A stretch of 64,000 nt of DNA from Hydrogenophaga sp. (GTDB taxonomy: Bacteria; Pseudomonadota; Gammaproteobacteria; Burkholderiales; Burkholderiaceae_C), in contig NZ_JAHCKL010000008.1 of assembly GCF_026125785.1 (NCBI RefSeq), positions 1 through 64,000 of the forward strand, written 5' to 3'. The notes beneath the pieces were generated by a model that did not search any database, was not told the origin of the DNA, and saw nothing but the letters and a program-made list of their open reading frames with translations. Of the stretch, positions 51,721-61,815 are shown piece after piece. The translations under genes were made by a program, and so were the position numbers. Numbering within the stretch: the first letter of the stretch is position 1; every line of letters begins with the position of its first letter.

Positions 51721-54342
51721 ATGACCCGCCCCGCTTCTGTTGCCGACATCCGCAAAAGCTTCCTGGACTTCTTTGCCTCCAAGGGCCACACCGTGGTGGC
51801 GTCCAGCCCGCTCGTGCCTGGCAACGACCCCACGCTCATGTTCACCAATTCGGGCATGGTGCAGTTCAAGGATGTGTTCCTGGGGACCGACAAGCGGCCT
51901 TACGTGCGCGCCGCCTCGGTGCAGGCCTGCCTGCGCGCCGGTGGCAAGCACAACGACCTGGAGAACGTGGGCTACACCGCGCGCCACCACACGTTCTTCG
52001 AGATGCTGGGCAACTGGTCTTTTGGAGACTACTTCAAGCGCGAGTCGCTCACGTGGGGCTGGGAACTGCTGACCGAGGTCTACAAGCTGCCCAAGGAGCG
52101 CCTGCTGGCGACGGTCTACATCGACGACGATGAGGCCTACGACATCTGGACGAAGGACATCGGCCTGCCGCCCGAGCGCGTGATCCGCATCGGAGACAAC
52201 AAGGGCGGCAAGTACAAGAGCGACAACTTCTGGATGATGGCGGACACCGGCCCCTGCGGTCCGTGCAGCGAGATCTTCTACGACCACGGCCCGCACATCC
52301 CCGGTGGCCCGCCCGGCAGCCCCGACGAAGACGGCGACCGCTTCATCGAGATCTGGAACCACGTGTTCATGCAGTTCGACATGAAGGAAGACGGCAGCGT
52401 GGTGAAGCTGCCCGCGCCCTGCGTGGACACGGGCATGGGTCTGGAGCGCCTGGCGGCGATCCTGCAGCACGTGCACAGCAACTACGAGATCGACCTCTTC
52501 GAGGCGCTCATCAAGGCCGCCGCCCGGGAGACGCACACTAGCGACCTCGCCAACCCTTCGCTCAAGGTCATCGCCGACCACATCCGCGCCACCGCCTTCC
52601 TCGTGAGCGACGGCGTGATCCCCAGCAACGAAGGCCGTGGCTACGTGCAGCGCCGCATCGTGCGCCGCGCCATCCGCCACGGCTACAAGCTGGGCCAGAA
52701 GACGCCGTTCTTCCACAAGCTGGTGCCGGACCTGGTGAAGCTCATGGGTGACGCCTACCCGAACCTGGCACGCCAGGAGCAGCGCATCATCGAGGTGCTC
52801 AAGGCTGAGGAGGAGCGTTTTTACGAAACCCTGGCCAATGGCATGGAGATACTGGATGCGGCGCTGGGAGACGGGCAGAAGGTGCTGCCCGGCGACGTGG
52901 CCTTCAAGCTCCACGACACCTATGGCTTCCCGCTGGACCTCACCAACGACGTCTGCCGTGAGCGCGGTGTGGCCGTGGATGAGGCCGGCTTCGATGCCGC
53001 GATGGACCGCCAGAAGGCGCAGGCGCGCGCGGCCGGCAAGTTCAAGATGGACAAGGCGCTGGAGTACAGCGGCGCGGGCAACACCTTCGTGGGCTACGAG
53101 AAGCTGGAGGCGCCGGCCAAGGTGGTCGCGCTCTACCTCGATGGCACGCCGGTGCAGAGCCTGCAGAGTGGCCAGAGCGGCGTCGTGGTGCTCGACAGCA
53201 CCCCGTTCTACGCCGAAAGCGGCGGGCAGGTGGGTGACGAAGGCACGATCAAGGCCGCCGCCGCGACGTTCGTGGTGAGCGACACCCAGAAGATCAAGGC
53301 CGACGTGTTCGGTCATCACGGCACCGTGGCGCAGGGCACGCTGTCCGTGGGCGACACCGTGACGGCCAGCGTGGACACGGCGCTGCGCGCCGCGACCGTG
53401 CGCAACCACAGCGCCACCCATCTGATGCACAAGGCGCTGCGCGAGGTGCTGGGTGACCACGTGCAGCAGAAGGGCTCGCTGGTCAACGCCGAGCGCACGC
53501 GCTTCGACTTCGCGCACAACGCGCCTCTGACGGACGCGCAGATCCGTGCCATCGAGGCCCAGGTGAACGCCGAGATCCTGGCGAACGCCGCCACGCAGGC
53601 ACGCCTGATGGACATCGAGTCGGCGCAGAAGACCGGCGCGATGATGCTGTTCGGCGAGAAGTACGGCGACACCGTGCGCGTGCTCGACATCGGCAGCAGC
53701 CGCGAACTCTGCGGCGGTACCCATGTGCAGCGCACCGGCGACATCGGCCTCTTCAAGGTGGTGGCCGAAAGCGGTGTGGCCGCGGGTGTGCGCCGCATCG
53801 AAGCGATCACCGGCGCCCATGCCCTGTCCTACCTGCAGTCGCTGGAGGACACCGTGTCGCAGGCCGCTGGCGCACTCAAGGCGCCCACGGCCGAACTGAC
53901 GGCGCGCATCGCGCAGACGCTGGAGCAGGTCAAGTCCCTGGAGAAGGAAGTGGCCGCGCTCAAGGGGCGCCTGGCCTCCAGCCAGGGCGACGAACTGGTG
54001 GCCCAGGCCGTGGATGTCAAAGGCATCAAGGTGCTGGCCGCGGTGCTCAGCGGCGCCGACGCCAAGACGCTGCGCGAGACCCTGGACAAGCTCAAGGACA
54101 AGCTCAAGACCGCGGCCATCGTGCTGGCGGCGGTGGAGGGCGGCAAGGTTCAGTTGGCGGCCGGCGTCACGGCCGACAGCGTGGGCCAGGTCAAGGCGGG
54201 CGAACTGGTGAACTTCGTGGCCCAGCAAGTGGGCGGCAAGGGCGGCGGCAAGGCCGACATGGCCATGGCTGGCGGCACCGATGCGGCGAGCCTGCCCAAG
54301 GCGCTGCAGTCGGTGCAGGCCTGGGTCGCGGAGCGCCTCTGA
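51721..54342 (+). CDS. alaS: Alanyl-tRNA synthetase
   Basis: 873 residues, normal. Class II aminoacylation domain (about 1-235) with [30 protein letters not shown] and [19 protein letters not shown]. tRNA-recognition domain to about 460. Editing domain (550-700) with [16 protein letters not shown], where the zinc-type ligands are HxxxH and CGGTHV. C-terminal coiled region and glycine-rich C-Ala domain end at 873. Divergent from gabD. It converges on the RluA-type gene, with only 3 bp between the stops. Confidence 0.97.
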   Translation: MTRPASVADIRKSFLDFFASKGHTVVASSPLVPGNDPTLMFTNSGMVQFKDVFLGTDKRPYVRAASVQACLRAGGKHNDLENVGYTARHHTFFEMLGNWSFGDYFKRESLTWGWELLTEVYKLPKERLLATVYIDDDEAYDIWTKDIGLPPERVIRIGDNKGGKYKSDNFWMMADTGPCGPCSEIFYDHGPHIPGGPPGSPDEDGDRFIEIWNHVFMQFDMKEDGSVVKLPAPCVDTGMGLERLAAILQHVHSNYEIDLFEALIKAAARETHTSDLANPSLKVIADHIRATAFLVSDGVIPSNEGRGYVQRRIVRRAIRHGYKLGQKTPFFHKLVPDLVKLMGDAYPNLARQEQRIIEVLKAEEERFYETLANGMEILDAALGDGQKVLPGDVAFKLHDTYGFPLDLTNDVCRERGVAVDEAGFDAAMDRQKAQARAAGKFKMDKALEYSGAGNTFVGYEKLEAPAKVVALYLDGTPVQSLQSGQSGVVVLDSTPFYAESGGQVGDEGTIKAAAATFVVSDTQKIKADVFGHHGTVAQGTLSVGDTVTASVDTALRAATVRNHSATHLMHKALREVLGDHVQQKGSLVNAERTRFDFAHNAPLTDAQIRAIEAQVNAEILANAATQARLMDIESAQKTGAMMLFGEKYGDTVRVLDIGSSRELCGGTHVQRTGDIGLFKVVAESGVAAGVRRIEAITGAHALSYLQSLEDTVSQAAGALKAPTAELTARIAQTLEQVKSLEKEVAALKGRLASSQGDELVAQAVDVKGIKVLAAVLSGADAKTLRETLDKLKDKLKTAAIVLAAVEGGKVQLAAGVTADSVGQVKAGELVNFVAQQVGGKGGGKADMAMAGGTDAASLPKALQSVQAWVAERL

Positions 54343-54345
54343 AGC

Positions 54346-55287
54346 TCAGCCGTCTTCGTCGGGCCAGTCCAGGGCGAGCTGGCTGCGAAAGGCGCGCGCC
54401 TCGCCCGTGACGGGGTCGTCGAATGCGATGGCGCGTGCCAGCAGGCGCAGCGGTTGCGTGAAGTCTTCCGCCTCGGCAGGCCCGCGCCGCACCCGGGGGT
54501 AGAACTGGTCGCCGGCGATGGGCATGCCCAGCGCATTCATGTGAACGCGCAGCTGGTGGCGCTTGCCGGTGACCGGTGTGAGCCGGTAGCGCGCCCAGCG
54601 GCCGCGAAGCTCCAGCAGATCGACGTGCGTCTCACTGTTGGGCTGGCCCTCCGGGGTTTCAACCATGCGGAAAAAGGCCTCCACGTCTTCCTCGATGCGG
54701 CTGCGCCGGGTCAGCGGAACCCTGAGCTCCGGTTGATGGCGTGCGATCGCCTCGTAGTCCTTGCGCACCACGCGCTCGCGGAACAGCGCGTGGTAGGCGT
54801 TGCGCTCCTCCGGCCGGATGTTGAACACCACCAGTCCCGCGGTTTCGCGGTCGATGCGGTGGATGGGGTTGAGCGTGTCGATGCCCGTGCGCTGCTTCAG
54901 CCGCACCATGAGGCTGTGCCGCACATACGGGCCGCTGGGCGTGACCGGCATGAAGTGGGGCTTGTCCGCCACCAGGAGCCGTTCATCCTGGTACACGATG
55001 CGTTCCTCGAAGGGAATGGCCTTCTCCTTGTCGAGTTGCCGGTAGTAGTAGAGGCGCGCGCCGGGCTCGCAGGGAGCCTGCGCCGCCACGGAGTGCCCCT
55101 GGTCGTCGAGCACGTCGCCGCTGGCCAGTCGCCGTGCCCACTCCAGCGGGTCGATCGCGGGCAGGCGCTCGCTGAGAAACGCCAGCACCGACGGCCAGGG
55201 CGATGGCCTGGTGGAGGGCAGCGCGACGCAGCTTGGCGAGACGCCGTCTCGCGCGGGAATCAGCGGATTCTTCGGGCGGTGCGCCAC
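54346..55287 (-). CDS. RluA-family pseudouridine synthase
   Basis: 313 residues. The catalytic Asp is in HRIDRETAGLVVF (motif II), preceded by VYQDERLLVADKPHFMPVTP and followed by TGKRHQLRVHMNALGMPIAGDQFYP (motif III). There is no S4 domain at the N-terminus, and the first 60 residues are of an unusual type (DPLEWARRLASGDVLDDQGH). It makes pseudouridine in rRNA or tRNA. The target position cannot be inferred. Next to trmB on the same strand, 10 bp apart. Confidence 0.9.
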   Translation of the reverse strand: MAHRPKNPLIPARDGVSPSCVALPSTRPSPWPSVLAFLSERLPAIDPLEWARRLASGDVLDDQGHSVAAQAPCEPGARLYYYRQLDKEKAIPFEERIVYQDERLLVADKPHFMPVTPSGPYVRHSLMVRLKQRTGIDTLNPIHRIDRETAGLVVFNIRPEERNAYHALFRERVVRKDYEAIARHQPELRVPLTRRSRIEEDVEAFFRMVETPEGQPNSETHVDLLELRGRWARYRLTPVTGKRHQLRVHMNALGMPIAGDQFYPRVRRGPAEAEDFTQPLRLLARAIAFDDPVTGEARAFRSQLALDWPDEDG

Positions 55288-55297
55288 GGCACGGGCT

Positions 55298-56026
55298 TCA
55301 GTGGCGCCGGAACACCAGATCCCACACCCCGTGGCCCAGCTTGAGGCCCCGGTTCTCGAACTTGGTCAGCGGCCGGTAGTCCGGCTTGGGCACGTAGCCG
55401 CTGCCACCGGGCGCGGCCGTGTTGTGCAGCAAAGGCTCGGCGCTGAGCACCTCCAGCATCTGCTGGGCATAGGGTTCCCAGTCGGTCGCCAGGTGCAGGT
55501 AGCCGCCGGGCTTGAGGTGGCGCGCGAGCCGGTTCACGAACGGTGCCTGTATGAGCCGGCGCTTGTGGTGCCGGCTCTTGTGCCAGGGGTCGGGGAAAAA
55601 GATGTGCACGCCGTCCAGGCTGTTCTCGCCAAGCATGTGGTCCAGCACCTCCACCGCGTCGTGGCGCAGGATGCGGATGTTCCCCAGTCCCTGTTCGCCC
55701 GCCAGCTTGAGCAGGGCGCCCACGCCCGGTTCATGCACCTCGCAGCAGAGGAAGTTGTCCTGCGGCCGCAGGCCGGCGATGTGCGCGGTGGCGCCGCCCA
55801 TGCCAAAGCCGATCTCCATGACCAGCGGCGCCGCGCGGCCGAAGGCGGCGGTGGCGTCGAATGCGCCCGGCGCGTAGTTCAGCAGGAAGCGTGGGCCGAA
55901 CTGCTCATAGGCTCGGGCCTGTCCGGGTCCCATGCGGCCCGCCCGCAGCACGTAGCTCTTCACCTCGCGCAGGTAGGTGTTCTCGGGTGGCGCGGAGCGC
56001 GGCTGGGCGTGGCGGGGGTCGGTCAT
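55298..56026 (-). CDS. trmB: tRNA (guanine-N7-)-methyltransferase
   Basis: 242 residues. SAM-binding motif I is [16 protein letters not shown]. The tRNA-binding/catalytic motif is [17 protein letters not shown], and an LATDWEPYA motif follows. It methylates G46 in the tRNA variable loop. It begins in a cluster of RNA-related genes (RluA-type, trmB, gluQ) on the minus strand. Confidence 0.96.
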   Translation of the reverse strand: MTDPRHAQPRSAPPENTYLREVKSYVLRAGRMGPGQARAYEQFGPRFLLNYAPGAFDATAAFGRAAPLVMEIGFGMGGATAHIAGLRPQDNFLCCEVHEPGVGALLKLAGEQGLGNIRILRHDAVEVLDHMLGENSLDGVHIFFPDPWHKSRHHKRRLIQAPFVNRLARHLKPGGYLHLATDWEPYAQQMLEVLSAEPLLHNTAAPGGSGYVPKPDYRPLTKFENRGLKLGHGVWDLVFRRH

Positions 56027-56073
56027 GGGCGGCGGTCTGAGGCGCGCTCCAGGGGCGGGCGCGGCGGGCTATT

Positions 56074-56952
56074 TTAGGTGGGCCAGGCCGCCGTCCAGAG
56101 TGCCAGCGCCGCTGCCGGCACATGGCTCTCCCGGGCGTCTGGCAGGCCCAGCGCGGCGGCGGCCTGGCGCAGCGCGGCCAAGGGATCCGCCAGATCCAGA
56201 GCCTGTGCCCCGTTTTGCTTGCTCAGTTTCTCGCCGTTCGCGCCCAGAACCAGCGGTGCGTGCAGGTAGTGCGGGGTCGGCAGGCCCAGCGCCCGCTGCA
56301 GCAGGATCTGGCGCGCCGTGTTGTCGGCCAGGTCCTCGCCCCGCACCACGTGGGTGATGCCTTGGTCGGCGTCGTCCACCACCACCGCGAGCTGGTAGGC
56401 CCAGAGGCCATCGGCGCGCAGGAGCACGAAGTCACCCACCTCGGCGGCCACGTCCTGCACCTGTGGCCCCAGCCGGCGATCGGTCCAGTGCACCGGCGGC
56501 TCGCCGGCCACGTCGAAGCGCCAGGCGCGGGCCGGCTTGCCTTGCAGACCTCCGCGGTCGGGGCGGCAGGTGCCGGGGTAGATGGCCGCATGGTGGCGTT
56601 CGCGCGCCACGCCCTGCGCCTGCAGCGCGGTCTCGATGTCCCTGCGCGAGCAGCCGCAGGGATAGGCCCGGCCGGTGCCGGCGAGATGGTCCAGCGATGG
56701 CCGGTAGCGCGTGCCCTGGTCCGATTGCCAGCGCACCGGCTCGTCGCTCACCAGTCCGCAGGTGGCCAGTTGTTGCAGGATGAGTGCGTCCGCGCCCGGC
56801 ACGCAGCGTGGCGTGTCCACATCCTCGATGCGGACCAGCCAGGTGCCGCCATGGGCTCGGGCGTCGAGCCAGCTGGCCAGCGCGGCCACGAGCGAGCCCG
56901 CGTGCAACGGGCCGGTGGGGGAAGGGGCGAATCTGCCACGGTAGGTGGCCAT
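56074..56952 (-). CDS. gluQ: Glutamyl-Q tRNA(Asp) synthetase
   Basis: 292 residues, a shortened GluRS catalytic core without an anticodon-binding domain. It attaches glutamate to queuosine in tRNA-Asp. [19 protein letters not shown] is the HIGH-type motif, and KLSKQNGA is the KMSKS-type motif. The zinc ligands are in [11 protein letters not shown] and YPGTC. Homology starts at [12 protein letters not shown], so the ATG at 56952 is preferred over one 18 codons upstream. Confidence 0.94.
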   Translation of the reverse strand: MATYRGRFAPSPTGPLHAGSLVAALASWLDARAHGGTWLVRIEDVDTPRCVPGADALILQQLATCGLVSDEPVRWQSDQGTRYRPSLDHLAGTGRAYPCGCSRRDIETALQAQGVARERHHAAIYPGTCRPDRGGLQGKPARAWRFDVAGEPPVHWTDRRLGPQVQDVAAEVGDFVLLRADGLWAYQLAVVVDDADQGITHVVRGEDLADNTARQILLQRALGLPTPHYLHAPLVLGANGEKLSKQNGAQALDLADPLAALRQAAAALGLPDARESHVPAAALALWTAAWPT

Positions 56953-56968
56953 GGGAGGCAGGAGCGCG

Positions 56969-58033
56969 TCAGGCGATCGCCAGGGCCAACGCCAGCCCGG
57001 AGACAAAGGCGTCTTCGACGCGGTGACCCAGGCACCAGTCGCCGCAGGCGCCTATGCCCAACTTGTCGTCAAACAGATGGCTGCGGCCCAGCGGTGTCTG
57101 GGTCTGGGCGAAGCGCCAGCGGTGTACCTCGGCGTGGCTGGGCGTGGCGCGGATGCCGGTGATTTCGGCAAAGCCCTTGAGCAGCTTGGCCTTGGCGCGC
57201 TCGGGGTCGTCCTCCAAGTGCTTGGCCGACCACACCGGGCTGGCCTGCACGGTCCAGCGCTCGATGGGGTCGCGCCCCGGTTTGCTCGATTCCCTTGTGA
57301 GCCAACTGATGCGGTGGTGTGTGCTGCGGGCCGCATTCCACTGCGGCCCCAGGTGAGCCAGCCCGGGCTGCATGGCCTGCGGGAAGGCCACCATGAGTGT
57401 CCAGCAGGGCGCCACATGCACCGCCGTGAGCGCCTGGCGCAGTTCCGGTGCCAGGCCCGATGCCAGCAGCAGGTCGTGCACCTGCGGGTGCGGGATGGCG
57501 AGCACCACGCGGTCGAAGCCGCCCAGCACCTGTTGGCCGCCTTGTGCGTCCTCGGCGCGAAGCTGCCATTGCTCCGGATGAAGGGCATCGCGTTCGATGC
57601 GGTTGACGTGCGTGTCCAACAGGGTACGGGCCAGCAGCCCGCCATGCAGCTCAGGGTGGGCCAGCGGCTGCGCCCAGAGCGAGACCAGCGCGTCCATTCC
57701 CGGCGAGGCCACGAAATGCGGTTCGCTGGGCGGTGGCGCGCTGGCCAGCACATGGCCGAGTTCGTCCAGCACGCGTACCGTGCTGGCGCTCCAGGGGCGC
57801 ACCACGGCGCTGGTGTTCGTGGCGCGCAGCGCGGCGTCGAAGCGTGCGTCGCGCACCGTGAAGTACTGGGTGCCGTGGTCGAAGCCGCCGAATTCCGTGC
57901 GCCGCGTGGCCATGCGCCCGCCAAAGCCACGGCTCTTCTCGAACAGGGTGACGCGGTGCCCGGCCTGCAGCAGCGTGCGCGCGCACGCCACGCCAGCCAT
58001 GCCGCCGCCCACCACCGCGACGTGCAGTGGCAT
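56969..58033 (-). CDS. FAD-dependent amine-oxidase-like (renalase-type) oxidoreductase
   Basis: 354 residues from [21 protein letters not shown], the dinucleotide-binding motif for [25 protein letters not shown] (substrate-facing loop) and the C-terminal [23 protein letters not shown] (FAD-contacting GD) are as in renalase-like NAD(P)/FAD oxidoreductases. No membrane signal. The substrate is unknown. An in-frame ATG 24 codons upstream (58105) gives an Ala/Arg-rich leader without homology, so the shorter start is preferred, but neither has a clear ribosome binding site. Confidence 0.85.
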   Translation of the reverse strand: MPLHVAVVGGGMAGVACARTLLQAGHRVTLFEKSRGFGGRMATRRTEFGGFDHGTQYFTVRDARFDAALRATNTSAVVRPWSASTVRVLDELGHVLASAPPPSEPHFVASPGMDALVSLWAQPLAHPELHGGLLARTLLDTHVNRIERDALHPEQWQLRAEDAQGGQQVLGGFDRVVLAIPHPQVHDLLLASGLAPELRQALTAVHVAPCWTLMVAFPQAMQPGLAHLGPQWNAARSTHHRISWLTRESSKPGRDPIERWTVQASPVWSAKHLEDDPERAKAKLLKGFAEITGIRATPSHAEVHRWRFAQTQTPLGRSHLFDDKLGIGACGDWCLGHRVEDAFVSGLALALAIA

Positions 58034-58185
58034 CTTCTCTGCCGCAGCGGCGGCTCGGACACGGGACGCAGGGCGGGTGGCGCGGGCGCGTGGGGCTTGA
58101 GGCATGTCTCTGGGGCGCGTTGTGCGGTGTTGTAGCGGGTGTCGCCGACTGTATCAGCCCGCTCGCGGTTTGGCAGCGCGGTACG

Positions 58186-59133
58186 TCACAACTGGTGGTG
58201 CTGGTGCAGCAGCGCATGGCGCGTCTTGGCGCTTTGCAGCCGGTCCAGCCACCAGCGCAGCGCGCGCCCGGTGTCGCCCGCGGCGCGCGGCGCCCGCCAG
58301 GCGTAGGCGACGCGCAGGCTGCGGTTGGGCCGCTGCACCGTCTTCACCACCAGCCGCCCGGCATTGATGAACGGCTGGGCCAATGCCTGCGGCAGAAAGC
58401 CGCCGCCGAGCCCACGCAACTGGGCCTCCAGCTTGTGCTGCATGGTGGGCACCGTGAGCACGTCTTGCCCGGGCAGCAGGTTGTGCGTCACGCCCCGGCC
58501 GCGCTGGGTGCTGTCGGCCACGGCCACCGCGCGGTGCTCGCGCAGTTCTTCGTCGCACAGGCTGTGCGTGGCGGCTGCCAGTGCGTGGTGGGGCGCCACG
58601 GCGTACACGAATGCCACGTTGCCCAGGTGCGCGGACTGCACGTCGCTGAGCGCCAGGTCGCCGGGCACGCCCAGTGCGATGTCGGCCTGTCCGCTCTGCA
58701 GCGCCTCCACCGTCCCGGACAGCGTCTCGGCACGCAGTTTCAGCCGTGTCGGCGCGCCTTCGGCGTAGAAGGCTTCGCACAGCTCGAACAGCGTGGCGCG
58801 GGCGATGATGGCATCGGCCGCGATCGTGATCTGCGGCTCCCAGCCGGTGGCCACGCGCTTGACACGCTGCGCTACCGCATCGAGCTCATGCAGCAGGTAT
58901 TCGCCTGAGCGCAGGAGTTCGGCGCCAGCGGGTGTCAGCACCGCGCGGCGCGCACTGCGGTCGAAGAGCAGCACATCCAGGGCGTCCTCGATCTGCCGCA
59001 CGCGGTAGGTCAGCGCGCTGGGCACCATGCCGAGCTCGCGCGCGGCAGCGGCCATGCTGCCAAGGCGGGCAACGGCTTCGAGCAGGCCCAGGTTTTCGGG
59101 CGACAGGGCGGCGCGAGGCGAAGAGGAGGGCAT
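58186..59133 (-). CDS. LysR-family transcriptional regulator
   Basis: 315 residues. The N-terminal winged HTH (about 11-70, LLEAVARLGSMAAAARELGMVPSALTYRVRQIEDAL) is followed by a periplasmic-binding-like effector domain (95-300). It faces the pirin gene with a 149-bp divergent region. A palindrome (59148-59170) lies 15 bp before the regulator's start, the usual place for a LysR autoregulatory site that also controls the divergent genes. The effector is unknown. The protein carries no special cysteines that suggest redox sensing. Confidence 0.9.
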   Translation of the reverse strand: MPSSSPRAALSPENLGLLEAVARLGSMAAAARELGMVPSALTYRVRQIEDALDVLLFDRSARRAVLTPAGAELLRSGEYLLHELDAVAQRVKRVATGWEPQITIAADAIIARATLFELCEAFYAEGAPTRLKLRAETLSGTVEALQSGQADIALGVPGDLALSDVQSAHLGNVAFVYAVAPHHALAAATHSLCDEELREHRAVAVADSTQRGRGVTHNLLPGQDVLTVPTMQHKLEAQLRGLGGGFLPQALAQPFINAGRLVVKTVQRPNRSLRVAYAWRAPRAAGDTGRALRWWLDRLQSAKTRHALLHQHHQL

Positions 59134-59147
59134 GGTGGGCTGGCTCA

Positions 59148-59170
59148 ATCGTTCAAATGATTTGAATGAT
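59148..59170. promoter_or_regulatory. LysR-type operator candidate between lysR and pirin
   Basis: ATCGTTCAAAT-G-ATTTGAATGAT is a palindrome with 11-bp arms and one mismatch around a single central base. The inner 7-bp arms are perfect (TTCAAAT/ATTTGAA). It fits the T-N11/13-A layout of LysR boxes. Confidence 0.6.
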
Positions 59171-59282
59171 GCCATCAAATTCGTGCAGACAAAACGCCAT
59201 GAATGCGGCCCAGAATCCTTCCCATGCCAGCCGCCATGCCTTGAGCAAGGTGGCCAGCCCTACCGACAGAAAGGAATCCACC

Positions 59283-59984
59283 ATGCTCCAGATCCGACGC
59301 TCCGATGCCCGCGGCTATGCCGACCACGGTTGGCTCAAGAGCTTTCACTCCTTTTCGTTCGCCGAATACTTCGACCCTGCCTGGATGGGCTGGGGCAACC
59401 TGCGCGTGATCAATGAAGACCGCATTGCCCCCGGTACCGGCTTCGGCACCCATGGCCACCGCGACATGGAGATCATCAGCTACGTGCTCCAGGGCAATCT
59501 GGCGCACAAGGACAGCATGGGCAACGTCAAAGGCATTCCGCCGGGCGACGTGCAGCGCATGAGCGCTGGCAGCGGTGTGCGCCACAGCGAGTTCAACCAC
59601 GCACCCAACAGCACCACGCACTTCCTGCAGATCTGGATCGAACCCAACGTCAGCGGCATCGAGCCCAGCTACGAGCAGAAGAGCTTTGCCGACGCCGAGA
59701 AGCGTGGCCGCCTGCGGCTCGTGGCCTCCGGCAGTGGCGCCGATGGCTCGGTGAAGATCCACGCCGATGCGGCCATGTACGCGGGTTTGCTCGACGGTCA
59801 GGAGAGCGCCGAACTGGCGCTGGAGCCTGGGCGCAAGGCTTATGTGCATCTGGTGCGCGGCGCGCTGGAGGTCAATGGCCAGCGCCTGCAGGGTGGCGAC
59901 GCAGCCGCGCTGACCGGCGAGAACCTCGTCAGGCTGGGCAATGGCGAGGACGCCGAAGTGCTGGTATTCGACCTGGCCGCCTGA
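59283..59984 (+). CDS. Pirin-family bicupin protein
   Basis: 233 residues in two cupin domains. The N-terminal one has the metal ligands in FGTHGHRDMEIISYVLQGNLAHKDS (two His and a Glu, plus a later His in SGVRHSEFNH). Pirins bind iron, and some act as quercetinases or redox sensors. The function here is open. The ATG is preceded by AGGAATCC; first of a set (pirin, DoxX, flavodoxin) under the likely control of the divergent LysR. Confidence 0.92.
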   Translation: MLQIRRSDARGYADHGWLKSFHSFSFAEYFDPAWMGWGNLRVINEDRIAPGTGFGTHGHRDMEIISYVLQGNLAHKDSMGNVKGIPPGDVQRMSAGSGVRHSEFNHAPNSTTHFLQIWIEPNVSGIEPSYEQKSFADAEKRGRLRLVASGSGADGSVKIHADAAMYAGLLDGQESAELALEPGRKAYVHLVRGALEVNGQRLQGGDAAALTGENLVRLGNGEDAEVLVFDLAA

Positions 59985-60033
59985 GCATCTTTCTTTTTTT
60001 CCTCAACTGCTTTTTTTTCAAGGAGCCTTTCCC

Positions 60034-60441
60034 ATGAACGCACTGCAAAACCCCCTGGCCCTGATCGGCCGCATCCTGCTGGCCATCGTGTTCGTGCCCG
60101 CGGGTTTCAGCAAGATAGCCGGCTTCACCGGCACCGTCGGCTACGCCACGGCCATGGGGCTGCCGCTGCCTTCCGTGGGTGTGGCCATCGCACTGGTGAT
60201 CGAACTGGCGGGTGGCCTGGCCCTGCTCATCGGCCTGGGCACGCGCTACGCCGCCCTGGCACTGGCCCTGTTCACCCTGGTGGCCAGCTACTACTTCCAC
60301 GCCTACTGGGCCCTGCCGGCCGAGCAGCAGATGATGCAGCAGCTCATGTTCTTCAAGAACATCGCCATCACCGGTGGTCTGCTGGCTTTCGCCGCCTTCG
60401 GTCCCGGCGCACTCAGCGTCGACGCCCGCCGCAAGGCCTGA
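60034..60441 (+). CDS. DoxX-family membrane protein
   Basis: 135 residues with four membrane helices (about 10-28, 47-66, 72-90 and 105-124). GRILLAIVFVPAGFSKIAGF and ELAGGLALLIGLGTRYAALALA are the DoxX/YphA signatures. It may take part in quinone-linked redox or sulfur stress. AAGGAG lies 10 bases before the ATG. 49 bp after the pirin gene and 27 bp before the flavodoxin-type gene. Confidence 0.88.
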   Translation: MNALQNPLALIGRILLAIVFVPAGFSKIAGFTGTVGYATAMGLPLPSVGVAIALVIELAGGLALLIGLGTRYAALALALFTLVASYYFHAYWALPAEQQMMQQLMFFKNIAITGGLLAFAAFGPGALSVDARRKA

Positions 60442-60468
60442 TCCCTCATTTCGCACAGGAGCATGCAC

Positions 60469-61023
60469 ATGACCAAGATCGTTGTTGTCTACCACTCGGG
60501 TTATGGCCACACCCAGCGCATGGCGCAGTCGGTGGCCGATGGTGCCGGCGCGGACCTGCTCGCCATCGACGCCGATGGCAACCTGCCTGAAGGCGGGTGG
60601 GACACGCTGGACGCGGCCGATGCCATCATCTTCGGCTCGCCCACCTACATGGGCAGCGTGAGCTGGCAGTTCAAGAAATTCGCCGACGCCTCCAGCAAGG
60701 CCTGGTTTGCCCAGAAATGGAAAGACAAGGTCGCTGCCGGGTTCACCAACAGCGCCGGCATGAACGGCGACAAGCTCAGCACCCTGAACACGCTGTTCAC
60801 CCTGGCCATGCAGCACGGCATGGTCTGGGTCAGCCAGGGCCTGATGCCCAGCAACACCAAGGGCGCCCAGCGCAACGACGTGAACTACCTGGTGAGCTAC
60901 AGCGGCGCCATCGCCCAGAGCCCGTCCGATGCGGGCGCGGCCGACATGCTGCCCGGCGACCTCGAAACCGCACGCCTGTTCGGGCAACGCGTCGCCGCCG
61001 TGACGGCGAAGTTCAAGGGCTGA
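60469..61023 (+). CDS. Flavodoxin-family NAD(P)H:quinone oxidoreductase-like protein
   Basis: 184 residues, WrbA-like flavodoxin fold. The FMN phosphate loop is HSGYGHTQRMAQSV, then GSPTYMGSVSWQFKKFAD, the isoalloxazine-facing loop and GFTNSAGMNGDKLSTL. Two ATGs are six bases apart. AGGAG (60457-60461) is spaced seven bases from the second, so 60469 is taken as the start. It probably reduces quinones by two electrons and so belongs with the DoxX and pirin genes in redox-stress defence. Confidence 0.87.
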   Translation: MTKIVVVYHSGYGHTQRMAQSVADGAGADLLAIDADGNLPEGGWDTLDAADAIIFGSPTYMGSVSWQFKKFADASSKAWFAQKWKDKVAAGFTNSAGMNGDKLSTLNTLFTLAMQHGMVWVSQGLMPSNTKGAQRNDVNYLVSYSGAIAQSPSDAGAADMLPGDLETARLFGQRVAAVTAKFKG

Positions 61024-61066
61024 TCCCGATGTGATGAGGTCTTCATGCCGCAGTAACATCCGCGGC

Positions 61067-61780
61067 ATGAAGATCCTCAGCATCATCCCCTGGGCCGACT
61101 GGCTGGCGCTGGCCGGCTTCCTGACGCTCTGGGTGGGGTATGCGTGGTTCGCGCGGCTTTGGGGGCGGCGGGTGGGCTCACTGATCCAGACCACCAACCG
61201 CTACCGGGCCTACTGGATGATGCAGACCACCGCGCGCGACCCGCGCATGCTGGACGGCCTCATCACCCAGACGCTGTCCAACACGCCGGCGTTCTTCTCG
61301 TCCACCTCCATCCTCATCATCGGTGGCCTGTTCGCCTTGCTGGGCACGACCGACAAGGCCACCGAACTGATGAGCGAGATCCCGTTCGCGCAGGCGACCA
61401 CCCTGGTCGTCTTCGAGTTCAAGATCCTGGTGCTGATCGCGATCTTCGTCTACGCCTTCTTCCGTTTTTCCTGGTGCATGCGGCAGTACACCTTTGTCGC
61501 CCTGGTGATCGGCGCGATGCCGCCGGCGGAAGACTTCGAGGCCGGCAAGGCGGACCGCCGGGCCTATGCCCAGCGGGCGGCCGGCATGGTGGGAGCGGCC
61601 GCCGAGACCTTCAACGACGGCCTGCGTGCCTACTACTTCTCCTTTGCCGCACTGGCCTGGTTCATTTCTCCCCTGGCGATGGTCGTCGGCACACTGGCGG
61701 TGGTGGCCATTCTCTACAGCCGGGAGTTCCGTTCGGAAGTCCTGCACCTGCTCAAGGACGAAGAGTCTTCGCTGGAGTGA
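61067..61780 (+). CDS. DUF599-family membrane protein
   Basis: 237 residues with four membrane helices (about 8-28, 78-97, 115-140 and 190-215). The DUF599 features FLTLWVGYAWFA and MMQTTARDPRMLDGLITQTLSNTPAFFSSTSILIIGGLFALLG are present, and the C-terminal tail is acidic. The function of the family is unknown. The start is the ATG at 61067 with homology from its third residue. A frame 12 codons longer lacks a ribosome binding site. Confidence 0.83.
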   Translation: MKILSIIPWADWLALAGFLTLWVGYAWFARLWGRRVGSLIQTTNRYRAYWMMQTTARDPRMLDGLITQTLSNTPAFFSSTSILIIGGLFALLGTTDKATELMSEIPFAQATTLVVFEFKILVLIAIFVYAFFRFSWCMRQYTFVALVIGAMPPAEDFEAGKADRRAYAQRAAGMVGAAAETFNDGLRAYYFSFAALAWFISPLAMVVGTLAVVAILYSREFRSEVLHLLKDEESSLE

Positions 61781-61815
61781 GGGCGCGGCGGGGTGGCGCC
61801 TTCTAAAATGGCCGG

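Noticed and set aside
50086-54228. 1380-codon open frame on the minus strand across gabD and the whole of alaS
   Set aside because: Only the part from 51576 down encodes a recognisable protein (GabD). The rest is the antisense shadow of alaS, kept open by high GC at third positions.
56969-58105. Longer start for the renalase-like oxidoreductase
   Set aside because: The extra 24 residues are Ala/Arg-rich and precede the FAD-binding strand, which should be near the N-terminus. Kept only as an alternative.
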